Origin: Vespa crabro | Taxonomy: Eukaryota > Arthropoda > Insecta > Hymenoptera > Vespidae | Direction: 5' to 3' | Assembly (NCBI RefSeq): GCF_910589235.1 | Contig: NC_060961.1 | Span: 4,803,001-4,867,000, forward strand | Length of the DNA stretch: 64,000 bases | In this document: piece after piece, positions 11,152 through 22,830 of the stretch | How positions within the stretch are numbered: position 1 is the stretch's first letter | Layout: every line of letters starts with the position of its first letter | Notes under the pieces: generated by a model | Told to the model about the DNA's origin: nothing | Databases searched by the model: none | What the model saw: only the letters and a program-made list of their open reading frames with translations | Position numbers and translations under genes: made by a program

Positions 11152-11419
11152 ATCTTTTTCATTTTCATCTAGTTCTTATCCTGTCTCCGACCATCTTCAA
11201 ATATCACATACGTTGTCGTAATATATCCTATTCGTAGTATTCCTACGTATTCTTTCTACGTATAATCCATAATGGAAAATTGACGAAAAATTATTTGATA
11301 ATAATAAGCTTCGTATGCTTAATTTCTTTTATTACCAAATGACCGAAACGACAACGGGAAATAGAGTGAGAGATGATATTCGATTTCTCCATCAAAATTA
11401 CGAATCATGATTCTGCTTT

Positions 11420-11654
11420 ATGGGAAAACGACGTACCAACCTATCGGCCGGTTTTCGGATAGTACGTGCAACAACAGAACTGAAATCGTTCACTGAACCT
11501 GCGTTAACGGCTCTTTCTCTTCTCACGCCGTTACAACGGCTATTTGGAGGAAATTCGTGTATTGTCGGGGCTTCGGTATTGGTGACATACGTCAAAAGTG
11601 ATGACGGCCCACGCGCGTTAGTTCACGAACACTCCGAACGTTTATCCAACATGG
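11420..11654 (+). CDS. Candidate first coding exon, unknown protein
   Basis: An ATG at 11420 opens a frame of 78 codons plus one base ending at a good donor, ATGG|GTACGT, with GT at 11655-11656; unspliced, the frame stops at 11660. The peptide is mixed in composition (MGKRRTNLSAGF ..., LFGGNSCIVGASVLV near residues 48-62) with no low-complexity run, and about 30 percent of its codons start with G, as coding DNA tends to. Against it: the start context is poor (TTT before ATG), the minus strand is open for 65 codons over the same bases, and no family is recognisable. Confidence 0.2.
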
Positions 11655-11702
11655 GTACGTAGAAAATGCATTATACTAAATCAATTTAAACGAGGAAAAT
11701 AG

Positions 11703-11736
11703 AAAGAGAGAGAGAGAGAGAAAGCTAGAGAGAGAG
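11703..11736. repeat. (GA)n microsatellite, short
   Basis: GA repeat broken by AAAGCTA. Confidence 0.9.
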
Positions 11737-11739
11737 ATA

Positions 11740-12500
11740 TGATTCGAGGATGGTTGGTTGGATAACGCTAGTCATATCATAGCTCGCTAATCCTGGGAGC
11801 AGATGTACCAAAATGTTATTGAAATCCACCTGGATTCGTTATAATAGGATTTACATTGTGTGGTCATGCCTGCGAGATTTGGTATGACATACCGATGAAC
11901 GGTATCAACAAGTCAACGATGGCTTCGATTATTAATCAAATGGATTTACTTTAAAACTGTGGCTGTCGCGGTCCGATGAAATGTAAAGAGTAAATTAAAT
12001 TATCTCTTATTACTAATTATATCAATGTGGAGATGGTTTCAATACGTCAAAATTGAACTTTTACGGTTTATCTTGAATGATACTCTTCTTCTTATTCTAT
12101 CTATTCTTATCCTATATATTACCCTACTTTCTCGTTATAAGTTTGATAATTAATTTGAAATATCGACAGGTGAGAAGATACATCTAATTTATTCGTTTGG
12201 TTTTCGTTAACTTCAGAAAGAAATTATATTTGTATTATTTATAGTAAATGGTAAGACTAAATATTACATTTAAGATAATTTTATTGTGTTAATACGAGTT
12301 ACGAGCAACGAATATTTCATTGAAAGAGACTACCAACGTTTCGACAATGGTAAAAATTGTTGAATATTTTAATAAAAAAAAATTTAGGAAGAGTAGCAAG
12401 TACCAGCTTCGAAAAAATGGTCATAGAAGGCTAACACGGGATCAAAAGTGTGTGAGTATAAGATAATTAGATTTCAAACTGTATCACGCAAACCCTGTCA
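11740..12500. other. No supported gene
   Basis: Mixed to AT-rich sequence without splice-bounded frames, RNA genes or repeats that I can see. Confidence 0.5.
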
Positions 12501-12504
12501 AAGT

Positions 12505-12506
12505 TC

Positions 12507-12537
<31 letters not shown>

Positions 12538-12558
12538 CTCTCTCTTTCCCTTTCTCTT
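12505..12558. repeat. (CT)n microsatellite
   Basis: CT repeat with TTT interruptions. Confidence 0.92.
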
Positions 12559-12884
12559 CTGTTCTCTACATGCAACGGTTGTAGAGCTATTCCTCTCGAC
12601 ACTCATAGTTGGAGCTTTCAAACGGTCGTTGCATGACAACCTCTCGTTAAATCGTAGCTATTGCATTTTATGCGTAAGTTCATGATGCGACTCACTCTGA
12701 CGCGCTTTGCTATTTCGAAACTAACTTGACTTACTCCGAGTCTAACAATTTAGTAAACGGATAATTCACATCGTTAATTATTCGCAGACGAGTTAACGAT
12801 AGACGCGATGATGGCTATACCAATCGTAATAGTCAAGCATACATCTACTTTTCGTGTATATATGAAGAAGAGATATATGAGAAA

Positions 12885-12887
12885 TAG

Positions 12888-12956
<69 letters not shown>
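12885..12956. repeat. Compound (GATA)n then (GA)n microsatellite
   Basis: GATA units with one GATAAATA variant to about 12922, then GA to 12956. It has the same order as the arrays at 7217, 9441 and 33923. Confidence 0.95.
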
Positions 12957-12959
<3 letters not shown>

Positions 12960-12960
<1 letters not shown>

Positions 12961-14900
12961 AGACAGAGAGGGGTAAGAATTATTTCTTACGTCACAAAGA
13001 TGTAAGTATTTCATGCACTATTCTAACATTATTATCAGGAAGGATCGTTTGTATTTATTTATATCGGAATATTTGTTCTTGAGCAATTCATTGGACATTT
13101 GTTAAGTTATAAATATAGAATATAGAACACATGGCTCTTTCTAATCTGAGTTTTAGATATACTTTTTCGTTATATACTTATAGTATTTTTAATTTTCTTA
13201 AGTCGGGCAATAAATATTAGAGCTTTATAGACAAGAAGAAACCATGTGTTTATCTTAAATCTACTCGTTAAGATAGATATTTTTTTACACGTAAAAAATA
13301 CGATAAAAAGAAATGCCTACAATTAATACAATGGACCGTACATAAAATTATTTAAAGATATTCGAGACGAATAATCCTGACACACCCCCAATTAGAGATC
13401 ACTCTTGTCCTTTCTTTATACACTTTTTCACAAACTCCTCCTTTTTTCCTTTCCTTAATTTCTTTAGTCGTTATCCTGGATGGTTCGTCGAGAATAGTCA
13501 AGTCTTAAAATGATAAATCTTAAAGGTCGAATTTTAAAGGTCAAGTTTCAAAGAACGAGTTTTAATAAGCGATTCTATGACCAATGTGTTTTATAATATA
13601 TCGAGATCAGTACGAATTTCTTATAGTTTAACGAGAACAATGCAAATCTCTAATAAGTCATTCTTAGGACAATTACGCGAAAATATTATATAATTGTATC
13701 TTAACTTAGAAATCTATACTACTCCGTTCATTATATCGTTAAATAATATGTATTATCGTTCATTATGTTGTTAAATAAAAGTTTATAATTAAACAATATT
13801 TTAGAATTAATTTTGCAACATTAACTTAATGCAAAACAAGTGACAAATACGCAATATTACTGAATAGATTTTTGGTCCTTCGATACTATAGTCAAGATAC
13901 TATAGGACGATTTAATTAAAATCGAAAAGGATAGGAATATCGATATTCCCAGTCCACTCTCGTTCGTTTCGTTATAATTAAATTTGCACTTTTGAATAGA
14001 AATAAGAATTTGGATCGTTAAATAGGATGAAAGAACGGGAGATCATTGTTTGTTCTCTCGCCTATTTTTTCACCGATGGAAAATAAATGAATTAGGTTAC
14101 GAGGAATAAAAGAATAAACATTTAAATGTCGTTGAATCTTTACAAAATTATCAAATTGTTTATACGAGTAAATCTCATGCAAATGTAATTCTGCTAATAC
14201 AAAATAATATTTATTATTCTGCTAAATTGTGTAAAGTTTAATATCCAGGAATATTATATTGTAAAATAATTATAGTAACTCGAAAGTATTCGATTCGATA
14301 AGAGTAGTTTTCCCGTTCGTTCGCAAGTCGAATTTCATCGTATATACATGGGACATACATCGTACATACATCGCGTGCTGATCCTTATGCATTATGCATA
14401 TTATCGTAAAATTCTGCACTTTGTAAAGCACTTTTTTTTTACCACCTCCATGATATTTACGATAGCCGAATCATTTATCATTTTTGCATCAACCGTTGGC
14501 GGGGTATTGCAGAGTTTTTACGTTATCACTTGATTCACCACGATGAAAAAAATGTTCTTGATGTTCAGTTGAAATTACACTTAAAATATTTAAGACCCCA
14601 GATAATTCCAAATCGCATTTGGAATCATCTTTCGCGTGTACGTATGTTCAGAAACAACGTATGAATGAATTTTATAACCTCACGTTCGTATTGTATACAT
14701 AGCTATACAATGTGCATGTATAATAGGAGAATAAAATTCCTATTGGTATCGATATCGATCAATTTGAGATACAAGAAAATCGGATTTTCCATAAAGATGC
14801 GATGTTGATTACCATGCGATTGCCATCTTACTGATCGATAAAAAAATGATGAAAGATTGCCAGTGAAAAGGAGAGAACTAACGGTGAATAGTTGAATGCA
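12960..14900. other. AT-rich sequence, no supported gene
   Basis: No frame here is convincing. Two AGGTC-type half sites lie close together near 13520-13545 (AAAGGTCGAATTTTAAAGGT followed by CA). Nuclear-receptor monomer sites have this core, but a pair this loose is expected by chance. Confidence 0.45.
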
Positions 14901-14909
14901 GAGAAAGAG

Positions 14910-14913
<4 letters not shown>

Positions 14914-14982
<69 letters not shown>
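14914..14982. repeat. (GA)n microsatellite
   Basis: About 69 bases of GA repeat following an AAAGAGA lead-in. Confidence 0.95.
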
Positions 14983-14986
<4 letters not shown>

Positions 14987-16128
14987 AAAGAAGACTATTG
15001 CAGGGCTGAGACAGGATTGCCATCGTCGCGTTTTCTCATGAAAATCCATAAAATATTTTCGAGAGACTTTCCGCTTCTGCTATTATTACCTCATTATACT
15101 GAGGGTCTTAGACCGCCTTGGAATGCCGATTCAGAATCTTCGAAGAGTTTCTCGTGCTTCCACGATCCCATCAACTCCTCTTTTTCTTTCTCACTTTCTA
15201 TTCCTCTTCTTGTGATTTATCGATATCAATTTTTTCTCTTTCTCTTTTCCGTTCTCTTTTAGTTTTGGAATTTTTCGTATCTTATCTAACGTGTACAGGC
15301 GAATCTTCGATATATATATAACACTTTCAATTCTTTTTCGATCATTCAAATAAATCGTTAAAGCATTATCATGATTTTCTATATAATGCTTAATAAGATT
15401 AAATTATAACGTTATTACGGATTCATGATTCTATAGTAATACTACGGTGAAAAAACATGTCGGTGATCTTTTCTAAACATATATTTCTAACTTATCTATA
15501 TAACATACATAAATATGTATATATTACAGATTCATTTCGAAGAAAGATGGATGTAAAAATCGTGACACTTTTATAACACTTTTTCATCGTATATTTCACT
15601 TTTTCATTGCATAGTATTTAAAAAGAAAAAAAAATGATTACGGATAGCAGCCGTTATTTAAAATTGTAATGTAAATAGTATAAAGGATAGAGAAAAAAAA
15701 AAGAATGAGAAATAAGTGAGAATATTCGAGGACACGATGATCTAACGAAATAAACGTACTTTATCTATCGATTTTCATCGACGAATATTTTACGTTCAAA
15801 GTGAGAAACGATTTGGCTACTTTTTAGATTTTTATCGTAAATAATTCGATCGACGGGAAAGAAGAAATTTCGAGGAATATTATCCGTACAACTATTCGGA
15901 GAAAATGACGCGGGTGGACGAACAATCGTTGTCGCGAACAGCCTGCGAATAACGTGTGTCGCTGACGCGGATTTCGTGTCATCCACAGGTCAAACACGTT
16001 CGCTAGTAGAGTTAGCGAGATGTATCACGAACAATAGTAGAATCGAGAGATGAACTGCTTTCTCTGTATATGTATACGTGTATATTCATACATATATCTT
16101 TCCTAGTCAAAGTGAATTTTCGAATAAC

Positions 16129-16130
<2 letters not shown>
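14983..16130. other. No supported gene
   Basis: A small GC-richer stretch at 15000-15170 is followed by T-rich and AT-rich DNA. A 73-codon minus-strand ATG frame at 15765-15986 overlaps a GC-richer patch, but no domain or splice partner is visible. Confidence 0.45.

Positions 16131-16131
<1 letters not shown>

Positions 16132-16183
<52 letters not shown>
16132..16183. repeat. (TA)n microsatellite
   Basis: About 52 bases of alternating TA. Confidence 0.95.
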
Positions 16184-16187
<4 letters not shown>

Positions 16188-17460
16188 GGTAGGTATATAT
16201 TCGTGACAAGATACGTTCTCAAGAAGGAAAGAGTTAGATTACCTCCGATGGATTTTTTGTTCTTTCAGAGAGTCTACACTATCGAATGTTGTAATTTCAC
16301 TGTATCACTTTCACACATACGAGTGTATATGTGTATACATTTATATGTGTATACATAGTGAAGGCTCGTATAATCTAAAGAGTGACGGTGCACATTCCTC
16401 GTAACAATGTAATTTTTTTTCTTTTTTTATTTTTACATCGAGCTGCTGAAAGATTAATCGACAAGCTCGTTCAACTATAAAAGATCTATTCGGGCGTATA
16501 CGCGAGGCACGTGTCAGTACTAATTTTTATTTCGGAATTATCAGTGCGCAATATATGGATGCGTTCGAATAAAATAAATAAAGATGAAGATCATTTAATT
16601 CTCGAATTTAAGAACAATAGAAAGACAAATGGAAAAGGATCGATTTAGAAGGATAATATATGTATTTATTGGTACAATTAATGATTTTATTTCATCTGTT
16701 TACATTCCGATAGTGAAGGATAATATATTACAAAAAAAAAAGAAAGAAAAAAAACTTTCCTTTTTATATTTTAAAAAATGAAGAAAGGCGAATAGAGAAT
16801 AGAAAAGTGAGAAGGGAAAGAAAGGAGGACAACGCTCGCCGTTGCGTTTTGCTTCGATGGGATCGATTTTAAAAGCGGAATGAATGCAAATGTGCACCTT
16901 TTTTCTTTACTTTATCTTCCCTCTTCGATTTTATCCTACCATTGAACTTATTTTATTCATATTGTTTTACATACTGGGAGGAGAATAATCATCTTAATTA
17001 TCTCCTATCTTTTTAGAGATTTGAAGGAACTTTTTTTTACGAAAGTCTTACAGTACGAAGATATCTATAATATGGTAGTAATAATTTTTTTTGTAAATAG
17101 ATGTGTAAAGAAAATATAAATATCAACTAAATTTTCTAAAATGGAATCATATGTTCTTATTGCATTGGTCGATTTAGTTTCAACATTCTTGATAAAAAAG
17201 TATTAACCCATATATGTCGAAAAATTATTAGTTTAGGCAGTATAATATTTTACAATTATATCCTTATTGCGGAAGAGGCTTTTAGAGATTTTCATTAATA
17301 TTCTATCTTTTATTTTAATTAAAGAAAATAAAATTTACATAATTATAACAAAAATTTTAATGATTTCATTATAGTTATGTTTTTATTATGAAAAAAAAGG
17401 AAAATTTTTATTTTAAAAATTATTAACAAAATTGATTTTATTATAACAATATTATTGTAA
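16184..17460. other. AT-rich sequence, no supported gene
   Basis: Several CATATATGTGTATAC-type alternations near 16310-16360, then strongly AT-rich DNA. No coding-like frame or RNA gene is visible. Confidence 0.5.
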
Positions 17461-17461
17461 T

Positions 17462-17555
17462 ATTTCAATAAATAAAGAATAAATTATACTTGAAAACGAT
17501 ATTTTTTTCAAGTCTCTACGACTTTTCGTTCCGGAGATATCGTCTTCGAAAGATT
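17462..17555 (-). repeat. Dispersed motif copy 1, inverted
   Basis: Read on the minus strand this is GATATCTCCGGAACGAAAAG, TCGTAGAGACTTGAAAAAAA, TATCGTTTTCAAG, then a TTTATTCTTTATTT tail. It aligns over about 70 bases with the plus-strand copy at 17717-17795 and in its first half with the copy near 17990. The shared skeleton is TATCTCTGGAA, N8-9, TAGAGACTTG. I do not recognise the family. Confidence 0.7.
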
Positions 17556-17716
17556 TTCATTCATAATTAGTATCATACATATGTTCTTAGTAAAAGTAGT
17601 AGTATTCGTACGGCTGCGTAAATTCTTGGAATTTATATAGGTTAGTGTATCATCGAACCAATATGAATGAAATTATATAGGTCAATGGATCAACGTAAAT
17701 TCTTTACATTTATATG

Positions 17717-17795
17717 AGTATATCTCTGGAATTAAAATTCATAGAGATATGCATCGAATATCATTTTAAAGAGCAGGATTTTTTCTATTTTTTTT
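17717..17795 (+). repeat. Dispersed motif copy 2
   Basis: GTATATCTCTGGAATTAAAA, TTCATAGAGATATGCATCGA, ATATCATTTTAAAGAGCAGG, then a T-rich tail. It is opposite in orientation to copy 1, so copies 1 and 2 form an inverted repeat with about 160 bases between them. Within the spacer, GTAAATTCTTGGAATTTATA recurs in part as GTAAATTCTTTACATTTATA. Confidence 0.7.
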
Positions 17796-17984
17796 TTCAG
17801 CGTATTGTTAATAATTAATTAAAAATTTATTATAAACAATATAATTTTTTATAAACAAATTTTTACGAAATAAAATCATTCTATTTTGTTAAAAATAATG
17901 CTGATCGTGACTTATTTATAAAATTATATAAATTAATAAATAACTAATAAAAAGATTACATTTTTACTATAGAAATAATCATTT

Positions 17985-18045
17985 AGATGTGTATATCTTT
18001 GGAATTAAAAATTGTAGAGACTTGAAACAAATACGTGAAATAAGC
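17985..18045 (+). repeat. Dispersed motif copy 3
   Basis: GTGTATATCTTTGGAATTAA followed by AAATTGTAGAGACTTGAAAC. Same orientation as copy 2, and closer to copy 1 in the TAGAGACTTGAAA part. The second half has decayed. Confidence 0.65.
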
Positions 18046-18261
18046 ATAGAATAAACGGTTACTCTGCATTCACTTTGTGCTTATATTGCGCTTAGTTACA
18101 CTATTATTATGATGTTTACATAATTTTTTTTGACATGTACATTGATCCTTCGGTTTCCCTCAAAGATAATCTAACACCTTTGTTGATAAACAACTCTTTC
18201 ATTTGGATGCTATTGCTGTATCCTTCAAACAGCTCTACATTTCGACAAACTCGCAACACTG

Positions 18262-18306
18262 CTCTCTCTCTTTCTTTCTCTCTATCTCTCTCTCTCTCTT
18301 TCTCTT
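18262..18306. repeat. (CT)n microsatellite
   Basis: CT repeat that directly precedes TTTTCAAAG, so it could act as the pyrimidine tract of a plus-strand 3' splice site at 18313. Confidence 0.9.
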
Positions 18307-18313
18307 TTCAAAG

Positions 18314-18700
18314 TTGTCGTCCCAACAACTCCGCTATTTGCCAAGGGAGTTTCTCCAAACTTTTTCTCGTTTCAAGAGCTCAACTCCAGGGTGCCTTGAC
18401 GACAACACTTCATCCGCATTTCCCTGTCGAATTCCTCGTATTGCTCCGTTTCCCGGTTCCAAACGGATGCCTTTCAGGAACAAAGGCGGGACTCGTCTTC
18501 TGGTCTCTTCTTGGCAATAGTCCTGGCCTCTTCCAGGTTCCTTTTCCAATCTATTCCTCTTTCCTCGCCTAGAGCACCCTCAGTATGGGGAAGCGGTGGG
18601 CTGACATGGGTTTTACTCATCCGTTGACCGACTTGGTATTCATCCGGAACACTAACTTGCTCTACCCAAAGGGAAAACCATGGCATATTCCATTGAGACG
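18314..18700 (+). other. GC-richer block bounded by strong acceptor- and donor-like sites
   Basis: The 387 bases between TTTTCAAAG (acceptor ending 18313, behind a CT tract) and ACG|GTGAGT (GT at 18701) are about half G+C by eye, against strongly AT-rich flanks. All three plus-strand frames contain stops (for example TAG at 18570, TGA at 18602 and 18625), so a single internal coding exon is excluded. One frame is open from the ATG at 18585 (good context, A at -3 and G at +4) to the donor, about 38 codons beginning MGKRWADMGFTHPL. The minus strand is also open in two consecutive frames. It could be a non-coding or 5' exon, a broken gene fragment, or a conserved non-coding block; I do not recognise any translation. 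Confidence 0.35.
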
Positions 18701-18734
18701 GTGAGTTTTCGTATGTCTCCAATAGGGCAGTCAA

Positions 18735-20490
18735 AAAGAAAGGGAGATCTTTCTAACAGTGATGAGAGTAATTCAATGTTTATGTTTATTTCGAATGTTG
18801 TGGTACATATCTTTAAGTTATTCGACTGATTCACCGCTCTTTCTTGAAAATTAATTTCCCCGAATCGATTTTTTTATACTTATCGTTTTGAGAATATTCC
18901 TCATTCTTAAACACTGCTATCAGAATCGCTATTATAGGTTAATCTTGTCACTTCTGCTTGAATTCTCGAAAGGATAACATCTTGCTCGCGAAAGGTTAGC
19001 TTTTAAATTGTAAACAATGGCGAACAATGAAATCAGCCAATCGAGATATTATTGTTACAGATATTATTTGTATTTATATTCTAATATATTTTTATATATA
19101 TATATATATAATACTGTTTATATTAAAAATCTCCAGGTGTTAGGCGATATTCCGCGTAATATTTCGCATCTGACCTTCACGCCTGACCTTGTCTCTCTCT
19201 TATATGGATCTAATACCGAATAGTCTGTCTGACAAAATATCTTTCAAAGGACTCCCTATTCTTTTTTCGAACAATACTCCTAATGGAAGAACATAGTATA
19301 GCGATTCACAAAGAAATTAAATTGAATAAAATACTCCCTAATTGAATCTACATCGTTATATGTATATTTCCCAACAGAATAACCTACTCCTATTGTGAAT
19401 CTAATTTTCAGACAAATTTTACTAATACGAAAAATTAGACAAATCATCGCTCGTAACATTATAGGTATTTATATACATATATGTAATTTGAAAATTATAC
19501 GTATTAGGTGATGTATGTATCGAATTTCAATACTATTGTTGTCGTTCTATTCGGTTTATTTTTATGATAAAGTCATTAATGAAATGTCAATATCATTTTG
19601 ATAATACCATGTTGCCATAATGTTAAACATTTGTTATTTTAAGATTACAATATTACGACAACGTATGTATGTCATTAAACTATCGATTGATGAAATTATT
19701 AATGATACTTTTCTTTTTTCATATCTCTTCGCTTCATTAAATAAAAGATATCATTACGTTATAAAAAGGAAAAGAAAAGAAAAATAGATCATTCATAAAG
19801 AAGGCATTATCTTTTTCTTGAGAAAGGCCTTATCGTAACAAAAGATCTTACACTCGCAAGATAATCCTCGATTCCCTTTCGATACTTTCTGTGAACGCGG
19901 TAACACGCGTTATAATTTTAGTGCGCGGCGTAGTGCCGTGACTTGGCTATAAATAATACTGAAATAGCATGCCCAACGTCCGACCAATAAATCTAGATAT
20001 AACCCTGGAGAATAAAATAAAGTTATGGGCCCGGTTCATGCACCGATACAGACCGATAGTTTACCTTGCTTTGACTACTAGTAGTAGTAATCACTTTGTC
20101 TTCTATTCCTTTTCCTTTTCCTTCTTTTCTTCGTTTATGTTTCTGTTATCTCTTTTTTTTTTTTTTTCTTTTTTTTTTCTCTTTCATTTTGTATCTCGAG
20201 ATTCTTTTCATTTACTTTTTCTTATTACTAACGTAGGTGCAGCATCCGACGTATTTTCTTTTTCCTTCTGAGATTTTTATTTTTAAAATACTTCTGCTTA
20301 TCATCCTCCTTTTTTCCTTTTACTTTTTTCTCTTTCATTTCTTCGTAATCGTCGTCAACATTATTGCCTTTATTAGCTTTCTTCACGAAAATGTATTATC
20401 ATGCGTTGACACGTATACAAATTCTTGTACGTGAGATCTCTCAGAACAAATCACTTTGCAATCACTTTTAGTCATTTAATGAATCTGCTT
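18735..20490. other. AT-rich sequence, no supported gene
   Basis: Mostly AT-rich with a short TA run near 19095 and T-rich, Phe-coding runs at 20100-20380. No splice-bounded frame is visible. Confidence 0.5.

Positions 20491-20492
<2 letters not shown>

Positions 20493-20532
<40 letters not shown>
20493..20532. repeat. (TA)n microsatellite
   Basis: About 40 bases of alternating AT. Confidence 0.95.
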
Positions 20533-20535
<3 letters not shown>

Positions 20536-20774
20536 ATAAATCAAATCTTTTGAACCTTTGTTATTATACGAAATATATTATATTCGATACAAACTAGAAT
20601 AACGTTATGTATCTATCATAAAGACTTTTTTCTCGAAGCTTTTCTTGGCCTTTTTTAATATTCGAGATCTTGAAATTCCGTCGACGATGAAGCGTATGCG
20701 CTTTGAAACGACGTAGTGTTTAAATTTTTATAGCTCTCAGATACTATTTCGTAGACAGTTTTCGAGAGACGCCA

Positions 20775-21081
20775 TCATAGAATTTCTCTATCTCTCAAGC
20801 CGTAAAATGTTGGATTATCGAGCGTCTGTAACCTTCCAGTTTGGACAACTTTCCTTTCCCGAGGGGGTGGTGGCAATGTTCTTCTGCTTTCGCTGCTTTC
20901 CACGTTCCTCGATATATTGTCTGGAAGAATGAGTGAGAAGAGAGAACGAACGAATAGGGTTGCAGATGAATCTAATAAATATGGATAGAAGGAAAGAAGC
21001 TTGCAAGCTTACCGGAGAATCTTTTATCCTTCTAACCGATCGAAACTTTCTTTTTCGACGACTCGTATTTTCCCTAAGACA
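20775..21081 (-). CDS. Candidate two-exon 3' end of a gene, unknown protein
   Basis: On the minus strand CCG|GTAAGC (last exon base 21013) and TTCTCACTCATTCTTCCAG|A (first exon base 20920) bound a 92-base candidate intron of typical insect size, with a fine pyrimidine tract. The upstream piece may begin at a weaker acceptor (TTGTTGTCTTAG, exon from about 21081). All three frames of the downstream exon are open for 35 to 48 codons. The most protein-like is phase 1, NISRNVESSESRRTLPPPPR... ending LRDREIL with stop at 20775, which resembles a proline-rich, hydrophilic C-terminal tail. But the upstream piece continues without a stop only into the phase 0 frame (TIYRGTWKAAKAEEHC..., stop 20795). 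Which frame, if any, is real is unresolved, and the downstream exon may instead join a distant donor. No family is recognised. Confidence 0.28.
20921..21012 (-). other. Candidate short intron (92 bases)
   Basis: Begins GTAAGC and ends in a long pyrimidine-rich stretch TTCTCACTCATTCTTCCAG. Length and signals fit a short insect intron, and this is the best matched donor/acceptor pair I found in the window. Confidence 0.35.
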
Positions 21082-21274
21082 ACAAATCACGTTTTTTTTT
21101 TTTCTTATATAACTACTTATCTAATGTTAGATAAACATAATTTTTTTCAAAGTATATTCCATCGACTTGATTTTAATCGATTTAGCGAGGATCTCGAGTT
21201 TGCAAGAAATTGAAATATGTTTTCTTGCTTTTAACGTTGTAAAACGACGCAAATATCGGAATTTGACGATAGAA

Positions 21275-21346
21275 AGAGACAGAGACAGAGACAGAGACAG
21301 AGACAGAGACAGAGACAGAGACAGAGACAGAGACAGAGACAGAGAT

Positions 21347-21393
<47 letters not shown>
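21275..21393. repeat. Compound (GAGACA)n then (GA)n microsatellite
   Basis: About thirteen hexamer units GAGACA (one has GAGATA), then about 40 bases of pure GA. This is the only hexanucleotide array in the window. A CT tract follows about 135 bases later. Confidence 0.95.
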
Positions 21394-21396
<3 letters not shown>

Positions 21397-21529
21397 GATA
21401 GAGAAAGTAGATTGAAAGAGAAAGGTAAAAGATAATTAAATTTTTATTCACTTTGACACGAGTTCGTTGCAAGATGATGCTTGATTATTTATATGCACGT
21501 AATCATAATTATTAGCTCTCTTCTTTCCA

Positions 21530-21564
<35 letters not shown>

Positions 21565-21570
21565 TTCTTT
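21530..21570. repeat. (CT)n microsatellite
   Basis: CT repeat with TTT interruptions. Confidence 0.9.
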
Positions 21571-22755
21571 CTGTATTTCTTTCTCCTTTTTTTTTCTTGC
21601 GAAGCTGTTTGTGTTTATTAGTGTGTAATTTTGGTAACCCATGCGTAGAACGGGAAAAATTTATTTGAAACCTTCAAAATATTTTTCACGAATAACACGC
21701 TTCCTCTTTTCTATATGCATCGAGAACGATCCGTGTTTCACGTTAATTTCAACGATGATGCTTCCTTCTTTCTCGCTGCGAAAGTTTGGACTTCATTGAT
21801 GCCGTTTTTCAACGAGCACAGATACTAAACAAGCTCGTCGTAATTAAATTTTTGTCCTTCTCGTTCTCCCTGGTCCACTATCACCATCACTTCCTTCTTC
21901 ATTTTCTTCTTTTTGTCTTTGTTCACTGGCTGACGAACTCGAGGTGGTGCAATTAGTGTCGCTATGACGTTGCTTACCTCCTTTCCTATTATCCTCTATT
22001 TCGTTAAAGAATCTTGTTCTCTATTTTCGTGCGTTATCAACCATCGATGTTTTCTTTTAATTCTTTTTTTTTTTTATATTATTTGATAACGATAAAAAGA
22101 ATTACAAGGAGGACTCATCGGACGTTTATCATATAACAAATGTTATCAGCGAGGACTCAAATTTTTTTTTTACGAAAAGTCGTATTCGAAAATTTACTCC
22201 AAATGAAAATTATTAATTGTAGCATAGTGTAGTCAAGAGTAAAGGGGCTTATGAATCCAACAATAAATTTCGTTTGACATTTTCTTCCTTCTTTTTTCTT
22301 TTCTTTTTTTTTTTTTTTCTTTTATTATTTTTAGAATCCCTTTAGAAACGAAAAAATTACAACTTTTGTTATTTGATAGAAGTAAAAAATTCTATCGATT
22401 TATCTCGAATATGATATATTGCTATACGTCAATATACACATATTTCATTTTTCCATTAATCGACCATACTCACGTGTGTCGACTTCATTGCATTTCGCAA
22501 TACGATCGGGATAAACTATATATTTTGTTCGTTTTAGATCGATGTCATTTACGATTGCTCGTTCTTCAATGATCGCTACGGAACACATTTTTAAAAAGAG
22601 AAAAAGTGTACGGATTTATAATGGGATTTTAGGTCGTCGTTAACGGACTGCAAAGTTGAAATGGCATACGCTCTTTCGTGGAACTAACTTCGACGGCTAC
22701 GAAGATTATTTATTTACGGTTAGCGAGCACGAACATTTCATCGCGGAATCGCGAC
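21571..22755. other. No supported gene
   Basis: Moderately mixed composition at 21700-22000 and T-rich runs at 22060-22080 and 22290-22330. Frames are short and without splice signals that I trust. Confidence 0.45.
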
Positions 22756-22759
22756 ATCT

Positions 22760-22774
22760 TTCTCTCTCTCTCCC

Positions 22775-22811
<37 letters not shown>

Positions 22812-22830
22812 ATTTCTGTCTCTCTTTCTC
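22760..22830. repeat. (CT)n microsatellite
   Basis: CT repeat with CCC and TATTT interruptions. Confidence 0.93.

Noticed and set aside
13495..13560. Cluster of nuclear-receptor half sites
   Set aside because: Two loosely spaced AGGTC words in AT-rich DNA are expected by chance, and spacing does not match a standard direct repeat.
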